The notes beneath the pieces were generated by a model. The model was not told the DNA's origin. It made no database searches and worked only from the letters and a program-made list of their open reading frames with translations. From NCBI RefSeq assembly GCF_902859935.1, contig NZ_CADIKI010000003.1, forward strand, positions 186,001 to 250,000: DNA of 64,000 bases, given 5' to 3'. The DNA is from Paraburkholderia fynbosensis. GTDB lineage: Bacteria > Pseudomonadota > Gammaproteobacteria > Burkholderiales > Burkholderiaceae. A program made the position numbers and the translations under genes. Shown here one piece after another: positions 35,579 to 45,182 of the stretch (position 1 is the first letter of the stretch; each line of letters opens with the position of its first letter).

Positions 35579-36781
35579 ATGACTTCTGCTACTTCGACGA
35601 CTTCGACGACTTCGTCGGCTCACGGCGGCGCGACGAGCGGCGGCGCGGCCGCCGCACGCGACGCGCAGTCCGGCTTCGCGCTCGGCCTGCCGCCGCGCCC
35701 CGCGCTGCTGTCGCGGCGCGCGTGGCTTGCGCTGATGGCACTCATCATCGTGTTCGGACTCGGCGTGCCGTTCGCCACGCTGGTGTTGCCGGAGACGAGC
35801 CCGCTGCATCTGTCCGCGTACGCGACGACGATCACCGGCAAGTTCATGTGCTACGCGATCGCGGCGCTCGCGCTCGATCTCGTGTGGGGCTACTGCGGCA
35901 TTCTGAGCCTCGGCCACGCGCTGTTCTTCGCGCTGGGCGGCTACGCGATCGGCATGTACCTGATGCGCGCGATCGGCCACGACGGCAAATACGGCAGCGA
36001 TCTGCCGGACTTCATGGTGTTTCTCGACTGGCATCAACTGCCGTGGTACTGGCAGGGCACGCAGCATCTCGGCTACGCGCTCCTGCTGGTGGTGCTGGTG
36101 CCGGCGGTGGTCGCGTGGGTGTTCGGCTTCTTCACGTTCCGCTCGCGCGTGAAGGGCGTGTACCTGTCGATCATCACACAGGCGATGACCTTCGCCGCGA
36201 TGCTGCTGTTCTATCGCAATGAAACGGGCTTCGGCGGCAATAACGGCTTCACCGACTTCAAGCGCATCGGCGGTTTTCCGATCACGCATGCGGGCACGCG
36301 CACCGCGCTCCTGCTGATCACGTTCGCGGTGCTGATCCTCGCGTTCCTCGGCGCGCGTGCGATCGTCACGTCGAAGCTCGGCCGCGTGGTCACCGCCGTG
36401 CGCGACGGCGAAACGCGCCTGATGTTCCTCGGCTACAGCCCGCTCGCCTACAAGCTGTTCGTGTGGACCGTGTCGGCGGTGCTGTGCGGGATCGCGGGCG
36501 CCTTGTACGTGCCGCAGGTCGGCATCATCAATCCGGGCGAGATGTCGCCGGGCAACTCCATCGAGATGGCGATCTGGGTGGCGGTGGGCGGACGCGGCAC
36601 GCTGATCGGGCCGATCATCGGCGCGTTCGCGGTGAACGGCGCGAAGAGCTTTTTCACGGCGAATTTCCCCGAATACTGGCTGTTCTTTCTCGGTCTGATC
36701 TTCGTGCTGGTCCCGCTGCTGCTGCCCAACGGCATCATGGGGCTGATCGAACTGGTGACGCGCAAAAGGAACCGCTCATGA
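35579..36781 (+). CDS. urtC: Urea ABC transporter permease UrtC
   Basis: A 400-residue LivM-type permease. The first 35 residues are a Ser/Thr/Ala-rich cytoplasmic tail. Helices start near residue 45 (WLALMALIIVFGLGVPFA), and the family segment LVWGYCGILSLGHALFFALG is at about 103-122; the EAA-like loop is IWVAVGGRGTLIGPIIGAF near 340. It pairs with UrtB. Its stop overlaps the urtD start by four bases (ATGA). Confidence 0.95.
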   Translation: MTSATSTTSTTSSAHGGATSGGAAAARDAQSGFALGLPPRPALLSRRAWLALMALIIVFGLGVPFATLVLPETSPLHLSAYATTITGKFMCYAIAALALDLVWGYCGILSLGHALFFALGGYAIGMYLMRAIGHDGKYGSDLPDFMVFLDWHQLPWYWQGTQHLGYALLLVVLVPAVVAWVFGFFTFRSRVKGVYLSIITQAMTFAAMLLFYRNETGFGGNNGFTDFKRIGGFPITHAGTRTALLLITFAVLILAFLGARAIVTSKLGRVVTAVRDGETRLMFLGYSPLAYKLFVWTVSAVLCGIAGALYVPQVGIINPGEMSPGNSIEMAIWVAVGGRGTLIGPIIGAFAVNGAKSFFTANFPEYWLFFLGLIFVLVPLLLPNGIMGLIELVTRKRNRS

Positions 36782-37641
36782 ACGAAAACCCGATGGTTCC
36801 TGATCTGGCTTTACCGGAAGCGCCCGCCGAGCATTCGCTGAGCGGCGTCGCGAACATGGGGCACGTGGTGGTGCCCGGCGAGATCGACGTGTCGCACGGC
36901 ACGATCCTGTATCTCGAGGACGTGACGGTGAGCTTCGACGGCTTTCGCGCGTTGAACGCGCTGTCGCTCGCGATCGACGCCGGCGAACTGCGCTGCATCA
37001 TCGGCCCGAACGGCGCCGGCAAGACGACGATGATGGACGTCATCACCGGCAAGACCGAGCCGGACGCCGGCAAGGTCTTTCTCGGCCAGTCGATCGACCT
37101 GACGCGGATGAACGAGCCGTCCATCGCGCGGGCGGGGATCGGCCGCAAATTCCAGAAGCCGACCGTGTTCGAGCAACATCCCGTGTGGGAAAACCTCGAA
37201 CTGGCGATGAAAACCGACAAGGGCTGGTTCGCGTCGTTGCGTGCGCGGCTGGATCGCGAGGCCCAGGCGCGCATTGAAGAAACATTGGCGCTGATCGGTC
37301 TGGAAAGCGAAGCGCGGCGCTCAGCCGGCGAGCTGTCGCATGGACAGAAGCAGCGCCTCGAAATCGGCATGCTGCTCATGCAGCAACCGGCGCTGCTGCT
37401 GCTCGACGAACCGGCCGCCGGCATGACCGACGACGAAACCATGCAGCTGGCCGAGTTGCTCAACCATTTGCGCGGCACCTGTTCGATGATGGTCGTCGAG
37501 CACGACATGGAGTTCGTGGCGGCGTTGTCGGGCGACACAGGCAAGGTAACGGTGATGGCCGAAGGCCGCGTGCTCGCGCACGGCACGCTCGACGAAGTCA
37601 AACAGGACGAGACGGTCATCGAGTCGTACCTGGGTCGATGA
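36778..37641 (+). CDS. urtD: Urea ABC transporter ATPase UrtD
   Basis: A 287-residue LivG-type ATPase with a 40-residue N-terminal extension. Walker A is IIGPNGAGKTTMMDVITG near residue 80, the signature is LSHGQKQRLEIGMLL near 185, and Walker B is LLLLDEPAAGMTDDET near 205. It powers urea import with UrtE. Coupled to urtC by overlap. The signature uses SHGQ in place of SGGQ, which is usual in this subfamily. Confidence 0.95.
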   Translation: MNENPMVPDLALPEAPAEHSLSGVANMGHVVVPGEIDVSHGTILYLEDVTVSFDGFRALNALSLAIDAGELRCIIGPNGAGKTTMMDVITGKTEPDAGKVFLGQSIDLTRMNEPSIARAGIGRKFQKPTVFEQHPVWENLELAMKTDKGWFASLRARLDREAQARIEETLALIGLESEARRSAGELSHGQKQRLEIGMLLMQQPALLLLDEPAAGMTDDETMQLAELLNHLRGTCSMMVVEHDMEFVAALSGDTGKVTVMAEGRVLAHGTLDEVKQDETVIESYLGR

Positions 37642-37692
37642 GCGGCCAATGAGTGTGCCGATGAATCAAAGCTTCGAACGGATAAAACGACC

Positions 37693-38385
37693 ATGCTGGA
37701 AGTAGACAAGCTGAACCAGTACTACGGCGGCAGCCACATCCTGCGCAATGTGAAGCTCACCGTGCCCGACGGCAAGCTCACTGTCCTGCTGGGCCGCAAC
37801 GGCGTCGGCAAGACCACGCTGCTGCGCTGCCTGATGGGCGTGGTGCAGACGAGGAGCGGCTCGATCGCCTGGCGCGGCACGCCGATCACCAAACTGCCGA
37901 CCTATTCGCGCGTAGAACACGGGCTCGCCTATGTGCCGCAAGGCCGCGATATCTTTCCGCGGCTGAGCGTCGAGGAGAATCTGCTGGTCGGCGCGGCCAG
38001 CAAGAAGGCGCCGAAGAAAATCCCCGACCGTATCTACGAACTGTTCCCGGTGCTCAAGGACATGCGCAGCCGGCGCGGCGGCGATCTGTCCGGCGGTCAG
38101 CAGCAGCAGCTAGCCATCGGCCGCGCGCTGATGAGCGATCCGCAATTGCTGATTCTCGACGAACCGACCGAAGGCATTCAACCTTCGATCATTCAGGACA
38201 TCGGCCGCACGCTGCGTCAACTGGTGGAGGAAATGGGCATGACGGTGCTGCTCGTCGAGCAGTACTACGACTTCGCGAAGGACATCGCCGATCGCTACTG
38301 GGTGATGAGCCGCGGTGAGATCGTCGCGGGCGGCGAAGGCGCGAATATGGACACGGATGGCGTGCGCGCATTGATCGCGGTTTGA
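37693..38385 (+). CDS. urtE: Urea ABC transporter ATPase UrtE
   Basis: A 230-residue LivF-type ATPase. It starts [20 protein letters not shown]; Walker A is [18 protein letters not shown], the signature [15 protein letters not shown] and Walker [16 protein letters not shown]. It is the second ATPase of the urea importer. It lies 51 bp after urtD, and ureD follows 160 bp later, so uptake and hydrolysis of urea are encoded together. Confidence 0.95.
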   Translation: MLEVDKLNQYYGGSHILRNVKLTVPDGKLTVLLGRNGVGKTTLLRCLMGVVQTRSGSIAWRGTPITKLPTYSRVEHGLAYVPQGRDIFPRLSVEENLLVGAASKKAPKKIPDRIYELFPVLKDMRSRRGGDLSGGQQQQLAIGRALMSDPQLLILDEPTEGIQPSIIQDIGRTLRQLVEEMGMTVLLVEQYYDFAKDIADRYWVMSRGEIVAGGEGANMDTDGVRALIAV

Positions 38386-38545
38386 TCATCGAGTCATCGT
38401 CGTGCGACCGGCTCGCGCCAACGCGCGTGCTATTCTCGTCGCATCGCCAGGCGGCGCGGCTCGCGTCCGCGTAACGGGCGCAAGCTCCCTTCGCCTAACA
38501 CGCCGCCTTCATACGCCGCTTCAACACGTCTGCACGCCCATTCGC

Positions 38546-39439
38546 ATGTCGCTTCACGAAAATCACGCCACGCTCGCTGGTGCGCAACCTGCCGCACAAC
38601 CCGCCGCGCCTTCGTCATGGCAAGCGCGTCTCGAACTCGGCTTCGTCAAACGGGACACGCGCACGACGCTCGTGCACCGGCGGCATGACGGACCGTTGCG
38701 GGTGCAGCGCACGCTGCATCCCGAAGGCGAGGCGATCTGCCATGCGGTGATCGTGCATCCACCCGGCGGCATCGCCGGCGGCGATCAGCTCGATATCGAC
38801 ATCGCGCTCGGCGCCGGTTCGCATGCGGTCATCACCACGCCCGGCGCGACCAAGTGGTACAAGTCGAATGGCCGCGCCGCGCGCCAGCAGATCGCGGTGC
38901 GTGTCGGCGAGCATGCGAAGCTCGACTGGCTGCCGCAAAACAACATCGTGTTCGACCACGCGAACGCGCATCTGGACTTCTCGCTGACCCTGGCCGAAGG
39001 CGCCACCGCGTTGGGATGGGATGCGACCCAGCTCGGGCGCCAAGCCGCCGGTGAATGCTGGTCGGATGGCCGCTTGCGCGCCGTCTCGCGGATCGTGGGT
39101 CCGCAAGGCGAGCTGTTGTGGCTCGAACGCGCGGCCCTCGACGCCGACGATCCGCTGCGCAATGGCCCCCAAGGGCTGGCAGGCTTTGCCGCCTACGGCA
39201 CGCTATGGGCCGTCGGCGCCGCGTGCGACGACGCGCTCGCCGAGTCGCTCACGGCGCGATTGCCGTTCGACGATTCGCTGCGCGCCGCCGCTTCGTGCGT
39301 GACGAACGGCGTGCTGCTCGTGCGCGCGGTATCGCGTTCGATGGAAACACTGCAGCACGCATTGACGGGCTGCTGGCTGCAACTGCGTCCGCTCGTGCAC
39401 GGCGTCGCGGCAAAGCCTTTGCGAATCTGGTCCACCTGA
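38546..39439 (+). CDS. ureD: Urease accessory protein UreD
   Basis: A 297-residue scaffold protein that binds apo-urease and, with UreF and UreG, supports nickel insertion. Family segments are [37 protein letters not shown] and [20 protein letters not shown]. The frame is open upstream to 38402, but [13 protein letters not shown] at 38546 is the more likely start. It follows the urea transporter genes. It is separated from ureA by an unrelated binding-protein gene, which is unusual for this locus. Confidence 0.93.
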   Translation: MSLHENHATLAGAQPAAQPAAPSSWQARLELGFVKRDTRTTLVHRRHDGPLRVQRTLHPEGEAICHAVIVHPPGGIAGGDQLDIDIALGAGSHAVITTPGATKWYKSNGRAARQQIAVRVGEHAKLDWLPQNNIVFDHANAHLDFSLTLAEGATALGWDATQLGRQAAGECWSDGRLRAVSRIVGPQGELLWLERAALDADDPLRNGPQGLAGFAAYGTLWAVGAACDDALAESLTARLPFDDSLRAAASCVTNGVLLVRAVSRSMETLQHALTGCWLQLRPLVHGVAAKPLRIWST

Positions 39440-39496
39440 ACGATCCGGCGAGGGGCTTGCCCGTTCGCACAGCTTTCCCCTCTGCAAGGCTACTCG

Positions 39497-39536
39497 CGCA
39501 CCACGGCGGCGCAGCCGCTCGCCCCAATCGGGTGCG
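39497..39536. promoter_or_regulatory. Two NtrC-like enhancer sites upstream of the embedded binding-protein gene
   Basis: Against the NtrC pattern TGCACC-N5-GGTGCA, site 1 at 39497-39513 reads CGCACC-ACGGC-GGCGCA (10 of 12) and site 2 at 39520-39536 reads CGCCCC-AATCG-GGTGCG (9 of 12). Their centres are 23 bp apart, about two helical turns, and site 1 lies near -99 from the predicted sigma-54 start. Spacing and position are those of a classical enhancer. Confidence 0.55.
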
Positions 39537-39576
39537 CCGCCCGCTTTTTCGGCCGCTTCCCCAAGCTGCACGGCGA

Positions 39577-39592
39577 TGGCACACACCTTGCG
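39577..39592 (+). promoter_or_regulatory. Sigma-54 promoter of the embedded binding-protein gene
   Basis: TGGCACACACCTTGCG fits the sigma-54 consensus TGGCAC-R-N4-TTGC with ten bases between GG and GC. It lies 95 bp before the gene at 39687, in the 247-bp gap after ureD, downstream of two NtrC-like sites. It could also feed ureABCEFG further on. Confidence 0.72.
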
Positions 39593-39686
39593 TCGTCCAG
39601 CGCCACGACGCTGTCGCACTCGACGGCAGCCCGCCGGCTCACCGCCGTCACGACACCATCACCACACCGCGCCACCGCTGACGACC

Positions 39687-40499
39687 ATGAAACTATCGCT
39701 TACCCGCCCCACGCGCCGCGCGTTGCTCGCCGCGCTGCTGTCCGTGCCCATCGTCGCGCACCTCGCCTTTCATGCGGTCGCCGCTCACGCGGACACGCTC
39801 GACAACATTGCCAAGGCGGGCGTGCTGAAAGTAGCCGTGCCGGAAGACTATCCGCCGTTCGGCGCGGTCGGCCCCGACATGAAGCCGCAAGGCTATGACA
39901 TCGACACCGCCGCGCTGCTCGCGAAGTCGATGAACGTGAAGCTCGAACTCGTGCCGGTCAATAGCGCGAACCGGATTCCGTATCTGCAAACGGGCAAGGT
40001 CGATCTGGTGATCTCGTCGCTCGGCAAAACGCCGGAGCGCACGAAGGTGATCGATTTTTCGAGCGCCTATGCGCCCTACTACCAGGGCGTGTTCGGCCCC
40101 GCCGACATCAAGGTGAGCGGCCCCGCCGATCTCACCGGCAAGACGATCGGCGCGACGCGCGGCGCGCTCGAGGAAATCGGCCTGTCGCAGATGGCGCCGA
40201 ACGCCACCATCAAACGCTTCGAGGACAACAACGCGACCATCGCCGCGTTCCTGTCGGGCCAGGTGCAATTGATCGCCGCGGGCAATATCGTCGCAGCCGC
40301 GATCATCGCGAAGAATCCGCCGCGCCGGCCGGAGCCGAAGTTCGTCATCAAAAATTCGCCGTGCTTCGTCGGCATGAACAAGAATGAGCCGCGCCTGCAG
40401 CAGAAAGTGGACGCGGCGATCGCCCAGGCCAAACACGACGGTACGCTCGACACGATGTCGAAGAAGTGGTTCGGCGCGCCGTTGCCGGCCGACCTGTGA
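39687..40499 (+). CDS. Polar amino acid-type ABC substrate-binding protein within the urease locus
   Basis: A 270-residue family-3 periplasmic binding protein with a signal peptide ending near AAHADTLD. The mature part has LKVAVPEDYPPFGAVGPDMK, the GYDIDTAALLA segment, GKVDLVISSLGKTPERTKVI and LTGKTIGATRGALEEIGLSQ. Such proteins bind amino acids or related polar nitrogen compounds. No permease or ATPase is adjacent, so it must use a distant or shared transporter. It separates ureD from ureA and has its own predicted sigma-54 promoter, which suggests a nitrogen-scavenging role. The ligand is unknown. Confidence 0.9.
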   Translation: MKLSLTRPTRRALLAALLSVPIVAHLAFHAVAAHADTLDNIAKAGVLKVAVPEDYPPFGAVGPDMKPQGYDIDTAALLAKSMNVKLELVPVNSANRIPYLQTGKVDLVISSLGKTPERTKVIDFSSAYAPYYQGVFGPADIKVSGPADLTGKTIGATRGALEEIGLSQMAPNATIKRFEDNNATIAAFLSGQVQLIAAGNIVAAAIIAKNPPRRPEPKFVIKNSPCFVGMNKNEPRLQQKVDAAIAQAKHDGTLDTMSKKWFGAPLPADL

Positions 40500-40725
40500 G
40501 CGAGCGCCGTTTGTAAGCGGGCCGTTAGCCGGACTTGTTACCGTGAGCGGCCCGGCGAGTTCATCCGGCTTTGCCTGCGTCGCCGGCTCGCCGCGTTTGC
40601 ATGGCGCGCTCGCGGCCGCGACGCACAACGCCTATCATGGTCGCGGCTGGTGGTCCCTGCGGGGACCGCCCTGACGACCTGTCCGGACCATCACCCCGAC
40701 CGTCCTAACCGAACCCACACATTCG

Positions 40726-41028
40726 ATGAAGCTCACACCTCGCGAGAAGGACAAGCTGCTGATCTTCACCGCCGCGCTGCTTGCCGAACGGCGCCGCGCG
40801 CGCGGCCTCAAACTCAACTACCCGGAAGCGATCGCGTTCATCACCGCGGCGCTCATGGAAGCGGCGCGGGACGGCAAGACCGTCGCCGAGGTCATGTACT
40901 ACGGCACCACGCTGCTCACCCGCGACGACGTGATGGAAGGCGTGCCGGAGATGATCCCCGACATTCAGGTCGAAGCCACCTTCCCCGACGGCACCAAGCT
41001 CGTCACCGTTCATCACCCGATCCCTTAA
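40726..41028 (+). CDS. ureA: Urease gamma subunit
   Basis: The 100-residue gamma subunit of urease. [20 protein letters not shown] and [20 protein letters not shown] are near-invariant family sequences. It assembles with UreB and UreC into the trimeric nickel enzyme that splits urea to ammonia and carbamate. It lies 18 bp before ureB. The 226-bp gap before it contains a small GGTCCC/GGGACC hairpin near 40650-40667 and no sigma-54 match that I can defend. Confidence 0.97.
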   Translation: MKLTPREKDKLLIFTAALLAERRRARGLKLNYPEAIAFITAALMEAARDGKTVAEVMYYGTTLLTRDDVMEGVPEMIPDIQVEATFPDGTKLVTVHHPIP

Positions 41029-41046
41029 GCGTACAAGGCAAGCCCC

Positions 41047-41352
41047 ATGATTCCCGGCGAACTCATCACCGACGACGGCGAACACGAGCTCAACGCAGGC
41101 CGCGCGACGGTCACGGTGGTCGTGTCGAATACCGGCGACCGCCCGGTGCAGATCGGCTCGCACTATCACTTCTACGAGGTGAACGAGGCGCTCTCGTTCG
41201 ATCGCGACACGGCGCGCGGCTTCCGGCTGAATATCGCGGCGGGCACCGCCGTGCGCTTCGAACCCGGCCAGGAACGCACCGTCGAGCTGGTCGCGCTGGC
41301 GGGCGAGCGCGTCGTCTACGGTTTCAACGGCAAGGTGATGGGCAAGCTCTGA
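41047..41352 (+). CDS. ureB: Urease beta subunit
   Basis: The 101-residue beta subunit. It begins [19 protein letters not shown] and contains [20 protein letters not shown], the core of the family. Length is normal for the three-chain bacterial enzyme. It lies between ureA (18 bp) and ureC (63 bp) and is clearly part of one transcript. Confidence 0.97.
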   Translation: MIPGELITDDGEHELNAGRATVTVVVSNTGDRPVQIGSHYHFYEVNEALSFDRDTARGFRLNIAAGTAVRFEPGQERTVELVALAGERVVYGFNGKVMGKL

Positions 41353-41415
41353 CGCCCCCATGCGTCCTATGCGCCCGACTGCCCGAACCGCCCTGCCCCA
41401 TTCCGGACTCACACC

Positions 41416-43122
41416 ATGACCTTACGCATTGACCGCCGCGCGTACGCGGAAATGTTCGGCCCCACTACCGGCGACCGCGTGCGTCTTGCCGACACCGAGT
41501 TATTGATCGAAGTCGAACGCGATTTCACCACCTACGGCGAAGAGGTGAAATTCGGCGGCGGCAAGGTGATTCGCGACGGCATGGGCCAGTCGCAACGCGT
41601 GCATGCCGACGTGGTCGACACCGTCGTCACGAACGCGGTGATTCTCGACCATTGGGGCATCGTCAAAGCCGACATCGGCATCAAGGACGGCCGCATCGCG
41701 GCGATCGGCAAGGCGGGCAATCCCGACATCCAGCCGAACGTGACGATCGCGATCGGCGCGTCCACCGAAGTGATCGCGGGCGAAGGCCTGATCGTGACGG
41801 CGGGCGGCATCGACACGCACATTCACTTCATCAGTCCGCAACAGATCGAGGAAGCGCTCGCGAGCGGCGTGACGACGATGCTCGGCGGCGGCACGGGCCC
41901 GGCCACGGGTACGAATGCGACCACCTGCACGCCGGGTCCGTGGCATCTCGAACGGATGCTGCAGGCGGCCGACGGTTATCCGATGAACCTCGGTTTTCTC
42001 GGCAAAGGCAACGTGAGCCAGCCGCAACCGGCGCTGGAGCAGATCGCCGCAGGCGCGATCGGCCTCAAGCTGCACGAGGACTGGGGCACGACCCCGGCCG
42101 CGATCGACAACTGCCTCTCGGTTGCGGACGACACCGACACCCAGGTCGCGATCCACACGGACACGCTGAACGAAGCGGGTTTCGTCGAAGCGACCGTGGC
42201 CGCGTTCAAGGGCCGCACGATCCACACGTATCACACGGAAGGCGCGGGCGGCGGCCACGCGCCGGACATCATCAAGGTGTGCGGCGAAGCGAACGTGCTG
42301 CCCTCGTCGACCAATCCGACGCGCCCCTACACCGTCAATACGCTCGAAGAGCATCTCGACATGCTGATGGTGTGCCACCACCTGGACCCGTCGATCGCGG
42401 AAGACATCGCGTTCGCCGAATCGCGCATCCGCCGCGAGACGATCGCCGCCGAAGACATTCTGCACGATCTCGGCGCGCTGTCGATGCTGTCGTCGGATTC
42501 GCAGGCGATGGGGCGGGTGGGCGAAGTGATCATCCGCACGTGGCAGACCGCGCACAAGATGAAGGTGCAACGCGGCGCGCTGCCTGAAGACACCGCGCGC
42601 CACGACAACTTCCGCGCGAAGCGCTATGTCGCCAAGTACACGATCAATCCGGCGATCACGCACGGCATCGCGCATGAGGTCGGCTCGATCGAACCGGGCA
42701 AGTGGGCGGACCTGGTGTTCTGGGAGCCGGCGTTCTTCGGCATCAAGCCGTCGCTGATCCTCAAGGGCGGCATGATCGCGATGGCACAGATGGGCGACCC
42801 CAACGCATCGATTCCGACGCCGCAGCCGGTGCATTATCGCGAGATGTTCGCGACGCGCGGCGGCGCCTTGGGGCGCACCTCGCTGACCTTCGTCTCGCAG
42901 ATGGCCGCTGACGCCGGCGTGGCCGAACGCTATGGGTTGAACAAGCGTATCGTGGCCGTGAAGAACTGCCGCAACATTTCGAAGGCCGACATGATTCACA
43001 ACGCGTGGCGCCCGGCGATCAGCGTCGATCCGGAGACCTATCAGGTGATCGCAGACGGTCAGTTGCTGACCTGCGAACCGGCCACCGTGCTGCCGATGGC
43101 GCAACGCTACTTCCTGTTCTAA
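41416..43122 (+). CDS. ureC: Urease alpha subunit (catalytic)
   Basis: The 568-residue catalytic subunit with a two-nickel centre. The metal ligands are visible: [12 protein letters not shown] near residue 134, the carbamylated lysine in GLKLHEDWG near 217, [29 protein letters not shown] and the aspartate in [11 protein letters not shown] near 360. The flap cysteine-histidine is in MVCHHLDPS near 320. All expected residues are present, so it should be active once the accessory proteins insert nickel. UreE follows after two bases. Confidence 0.98.
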   Translation: MTLRIDRRAYAEMFGPTTGDRVRLADTELLIEVERDFTTYGEEVKFGGGKVIRDGMGQSQRVHADVVDTVVTNAVILDHWGIVKADIGIKDGRIAAIGKAGNPDIQPNVTIAIGASTEVIAGEGLIVTAGGIDTHIHFISPQQIEEALASGVTTMLGGGTGPATGTNATTCTPGPWHLERMLQAADGYPMNLGFLGKGNVSQPQPALEQIAAGAIGLKLHEDWGTTPAAIDNCLSVADDTDTQVAIHTDTLNEAGFVEATVAAFKGRTIHTYHTEGAGGGHAPDIIKVCGEANVLPSSTNPTRPYTVNTLEEHLDMLMVCHHLDPSIAEDIAFAESRIRRETIAAEDILHDLGALSMLSSDSQAMGRVGEVIIRTWQTAHKMKVQRGALPEDTARHDNFRAKRYVAKYTINPAITHGIAHEVGSIEPGKWADLVFWEPAFFGIKPSLILKGGMIAMAQMGDPNASIPTPQPVHYREMFATRGGALGRTSLTFVSQMAADAGVAERYGLNKRIVAVKNCRNISKADMIHNAWRPAISVDPETYQVIADGQLLTCEPATVLPMAQRYFLF

Positions 43123-43124
43123 CC

Positions 43125-43805
43125 ATGCGTACTCTCGACAAACTGCTGGCGCCGCATCTGAAGCTCGCGCCGGTGCTGATCAAGCGGGCGCCGTCGCTGA
43201 CGCTCGCTTTCGACGAACGGCGCAAGAGCCGCCTCGCGGCCACGCTCGATAACGGCGAAGAAGTCGCGCTGCTGCTGCCGCGCGGCACCGTGCTGCGCGA
43301 CAGCGACGTGCTGGTCGCCGACGACGGCGGCCTCGTGCGCGTCGTCGCCGCGCCGGAAGCCGTGCTGTACGTGCGCGCGAAAGATGCGTTGACGCTGACG
43401 CGCGCCGCGTATCACCTCGGCAATCGTCATACGCCGGTGGAAGTGGGCGCGGATTATCTGAAGCTCGAATACGATCCGGTGCTGGCCGACATGCTCAAGC
43501 GCATCGGCGCGACGGTCGATCAGGTGTCGATGCCGTTTCAGCCCGAGTCCGGCGCGTATGGCGGCGGACACAAGCATGGGCATGACGAGACGTTCGCCGA
43601 GGACTATGCGCTCGCGCAGCAGGTGTTCGGCGAGCATCATGGGCATGCGCACGAGCAGGGTCATTCGCATGACCACGACCATGACCATGACCATGCTCAC
43701 GGTCACTCGCACGACCATGACCATGACCATGACCACGATCCCAGCGGTCACGTCCACGACGAATCCTGCGGCCACGCGCATCACTCGCACCATGCGCATC
43801 GCTGA
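43125..43805 (+). CDS. ureE: Urease accessory protein UreE with a long His-rich tail
   Basis: A 226-residue nickel chaperone. The peptide-binding N-terminal domain starts [13 protein letters not shown], and the metal-binding domain has [20 protein letters not shown] with the conserved histidine pair region and DHMLKRIG-like helix ([14 protein letters not shown]). From about residue 145 the tail has dozens of His-Asp repeats, for example [18 protein letters not shown], ending HHSHHAHR. This tail would bind several nickel ions. Its last 14 bases overlap the ureF start, so the two are coupled. Confidence 0.95.
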   Translation: MRTLDKLLAPHLKLAPVLIKRAPSLTLAFDERRKSRLAATLDNGEEVALLLPRGTVLRDSDVLVADDGGLVRVVAAPEAVLYVRAKDALTLTRAAYHLGNRHTPVEVGADYLKLEYDPVLADMLKRIGATVDQVSMPFQPESGAYGGGHKHGHDETFAEDYALAQQVFGEHHGHAHEQGHSHDHDHDHDHAHGHSHDHDHDHDHDPSGHVHDESCGHAHHSHHAHR

Positions 43806-44472
43806 ACTCACCGCGCTGCTGCATCTCGCGTCGCCGGCGTTGCCGATCGGCGCGTTCAGCTACTCGCAGGGTCTCGAAGCGGCGATCGAAGCGCAGCTGA
43901 TCACCGACGCCGACTCCGCGCGCGCGTGGATCGAACGCGGTCTGAGCGACGTGCTCGCGCACGGCGAGCTGCCGTTCCTCGCGCACCAGATGGAGCGCTG
44001 GCGTTCGCATGACGCCGCCGGCCTCGCTGAGGCCAACCGCGAATTCCTCGCGAGCCGGGAGTCCGCGGAACTGCGCCGCGAAACGGAACAGATGGGCTGG
44101 TCTCTGCGGCAGTTGTGCGTGTCGCTCGAATGGGGCGATGCTGAAAGGCGCGCGACGCTCGCCTCGCTCACGCCGCTCGCGCAGCCCACCGCGTTCGCCT
44201 TCGCCGCCTACGCGCACGACGCCGCCGTCGATGCCGCGCTCGCCGCTTACGCATTCAGCTGGGTCGAGAACCAGGCCGCCGCCGCATTGAAGGCCGTGCC
44301 GTTGGGACAGCTCGCGGGTCAGCGCATCATCGTCGCATTGCGCGAGCCGATCGATGCCGCGCTCACGCGTGCGCTGGCCACCTCGCCCGAGAACATCAAC
44401 ACATTCGCGCCGCAACTCGGCATTCTGTCGGCGCGTCACGAGTCGCAGTATTCGCGGCTTTTCCGCTCATAA
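43792..44472 (+). CDS. ureF: Urease accessory protein UreF
   Basis: A 226-residue all-helical protein that joins UreD and UreG in the nickel-loading complex. [20 protein letters not shown] and [16 protein letters not shown] are the typical N-terminus, and the C-terminal [14 protein letters not shown] is also conserved. The frame is open further upstream inside ureE, but the ATG at 43792 matches the family. It overlaps ureE by 14 bases and precedes ureG by 11. Confidence 0.95.
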   Translation: MRIAELTALLHLASPALPIGAFSYSQGLEAAIEAQLITDADSARAWIERGLSDVLAHGELPFLAHQMERWRSHDAAGLAEANREFLASRESAELRRETEQMGWSLRQLCVSLEWGDAERRATLASLTPLAQPTAFAFAAYAHDAAVDAALAAYAFSWVENQAAAALKAVPLGQLAGQRIIVALREPIDAALTRALATSPENINTFAPQLGILSARHESQYSRLFRS

Positions 44473-44483
44473 ATCGATCCATC

Positions 44484-45137
44484 ATGAACGCACCCCATCA
44501 GCCCGCCCACTCGTCCGTCCGTACGAAGAAACTGCCGCCGCTGCGCGTGGGCGTCGGCGGCCCGGTCGGCTCCGGCAAGACCACGCTGCTCGAAATGCTT
44601 TGCAAGGCAATGCGCGACCGCTATGACCTCGTCGCGATCACCAACGACATCTATACGAAAGAGGATCAGCGTCTGTTGACCGTGGCGGGCGCGTTGCCGG
44701 CCGAGCGGATCATGGGCGTCGAAACGGGCGGCTGCCCGCACACGGCGATCCGCGAGGACGCGTCGATCAATCTCGAAGCCGTCGACCGCATGCTGACGCG
44801 TTTTCCCGATGCGGATATCGTGTTCATCGAATCGGGCGGCGACAACCTCGCGGCGACGTTCAGCCCGGAACTGTCGGACCTGACGATCTACGTGATCGAC
44901 GTGGCGGGCGGCGAGAAGATTCCGCGCAAGGGCGGGCCCGGCATTACGAAGTCGGATCTGCTGGTGATCAACAAGACGGACCTCGCGCCGATGGTCGGCG
45001 CGAATCTCGACGTGATGGCATCGGACGCGAAGAAAATGCGCGGCGAGCGGCCCTTCGTGATGTGTAATCTGAAGGCGCTCGACGGGTTGGATCAGGTGGT
45101 GGGGTTTATCGAGCGCAAGGGGTTGTTGAAGGTTTGA
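44484..45137 (+). CDS. ureG: Urease accessory GTPase UreG
   Basis: A 217-residue SIMIBI GTPase that delivers nickel to urease in a GTP-dependent step. P-loop [17 protein letters not shown] is near residue 30, followed by [10 protein letters not shown], the metal-binding [17 protein letters not shown] and the guanine motif NKTDLAP. It is the last gene of the ure group. A hairpin of seven pairs at 45153-45181 lies in the 45-bp gap before the convergent waaA gene. Confidence 0.97.
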   Translation: MNAPHQPAHSSVRTKKLPPLRVGVGGPVGSGKTTLLEMLCKAMRDRYDLVAITNDIYTKEDQRLLTVAGALPAERIMGVETGGCPHTAIREDASINLEAVDRMLTRFPDADIVFIESGGDNLAATFSPELSDLTIYVIDVAGGEKIPRKGGPGITKSDLLVINKTDLAPMVGANLDVMASDAKKMRGERPFVMCNLKALDGLDQVVGFIERKGLLKV

Positions 45138-45152
45138 TGTCGTGGGCTCGAT

Positions 45153-45181
45153 GGACGGGTCGTGCTTATCGCGCCCCGTCC
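45153..45181. terminator. Hairpin between convergent ureG and waaA
   Basis: GGACGGG and CCCGTCC pair around a 15-base loop in a gap of only 45 bp; the last stem base sits just before the waaA stop. No T-run follows on either strand, so intrinsic termination is doubtful. Confidence 0.3.
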
Positions 45182-45182
45182 C

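Noticed and set aside
40600..40640. Sigma-54-like element before ureA (TGG with a GC ten bases on)
   Set aside because: The -12 part reads CGGC rather than TTGC, so the match rests on spacing alone in a GC-rich stretch.
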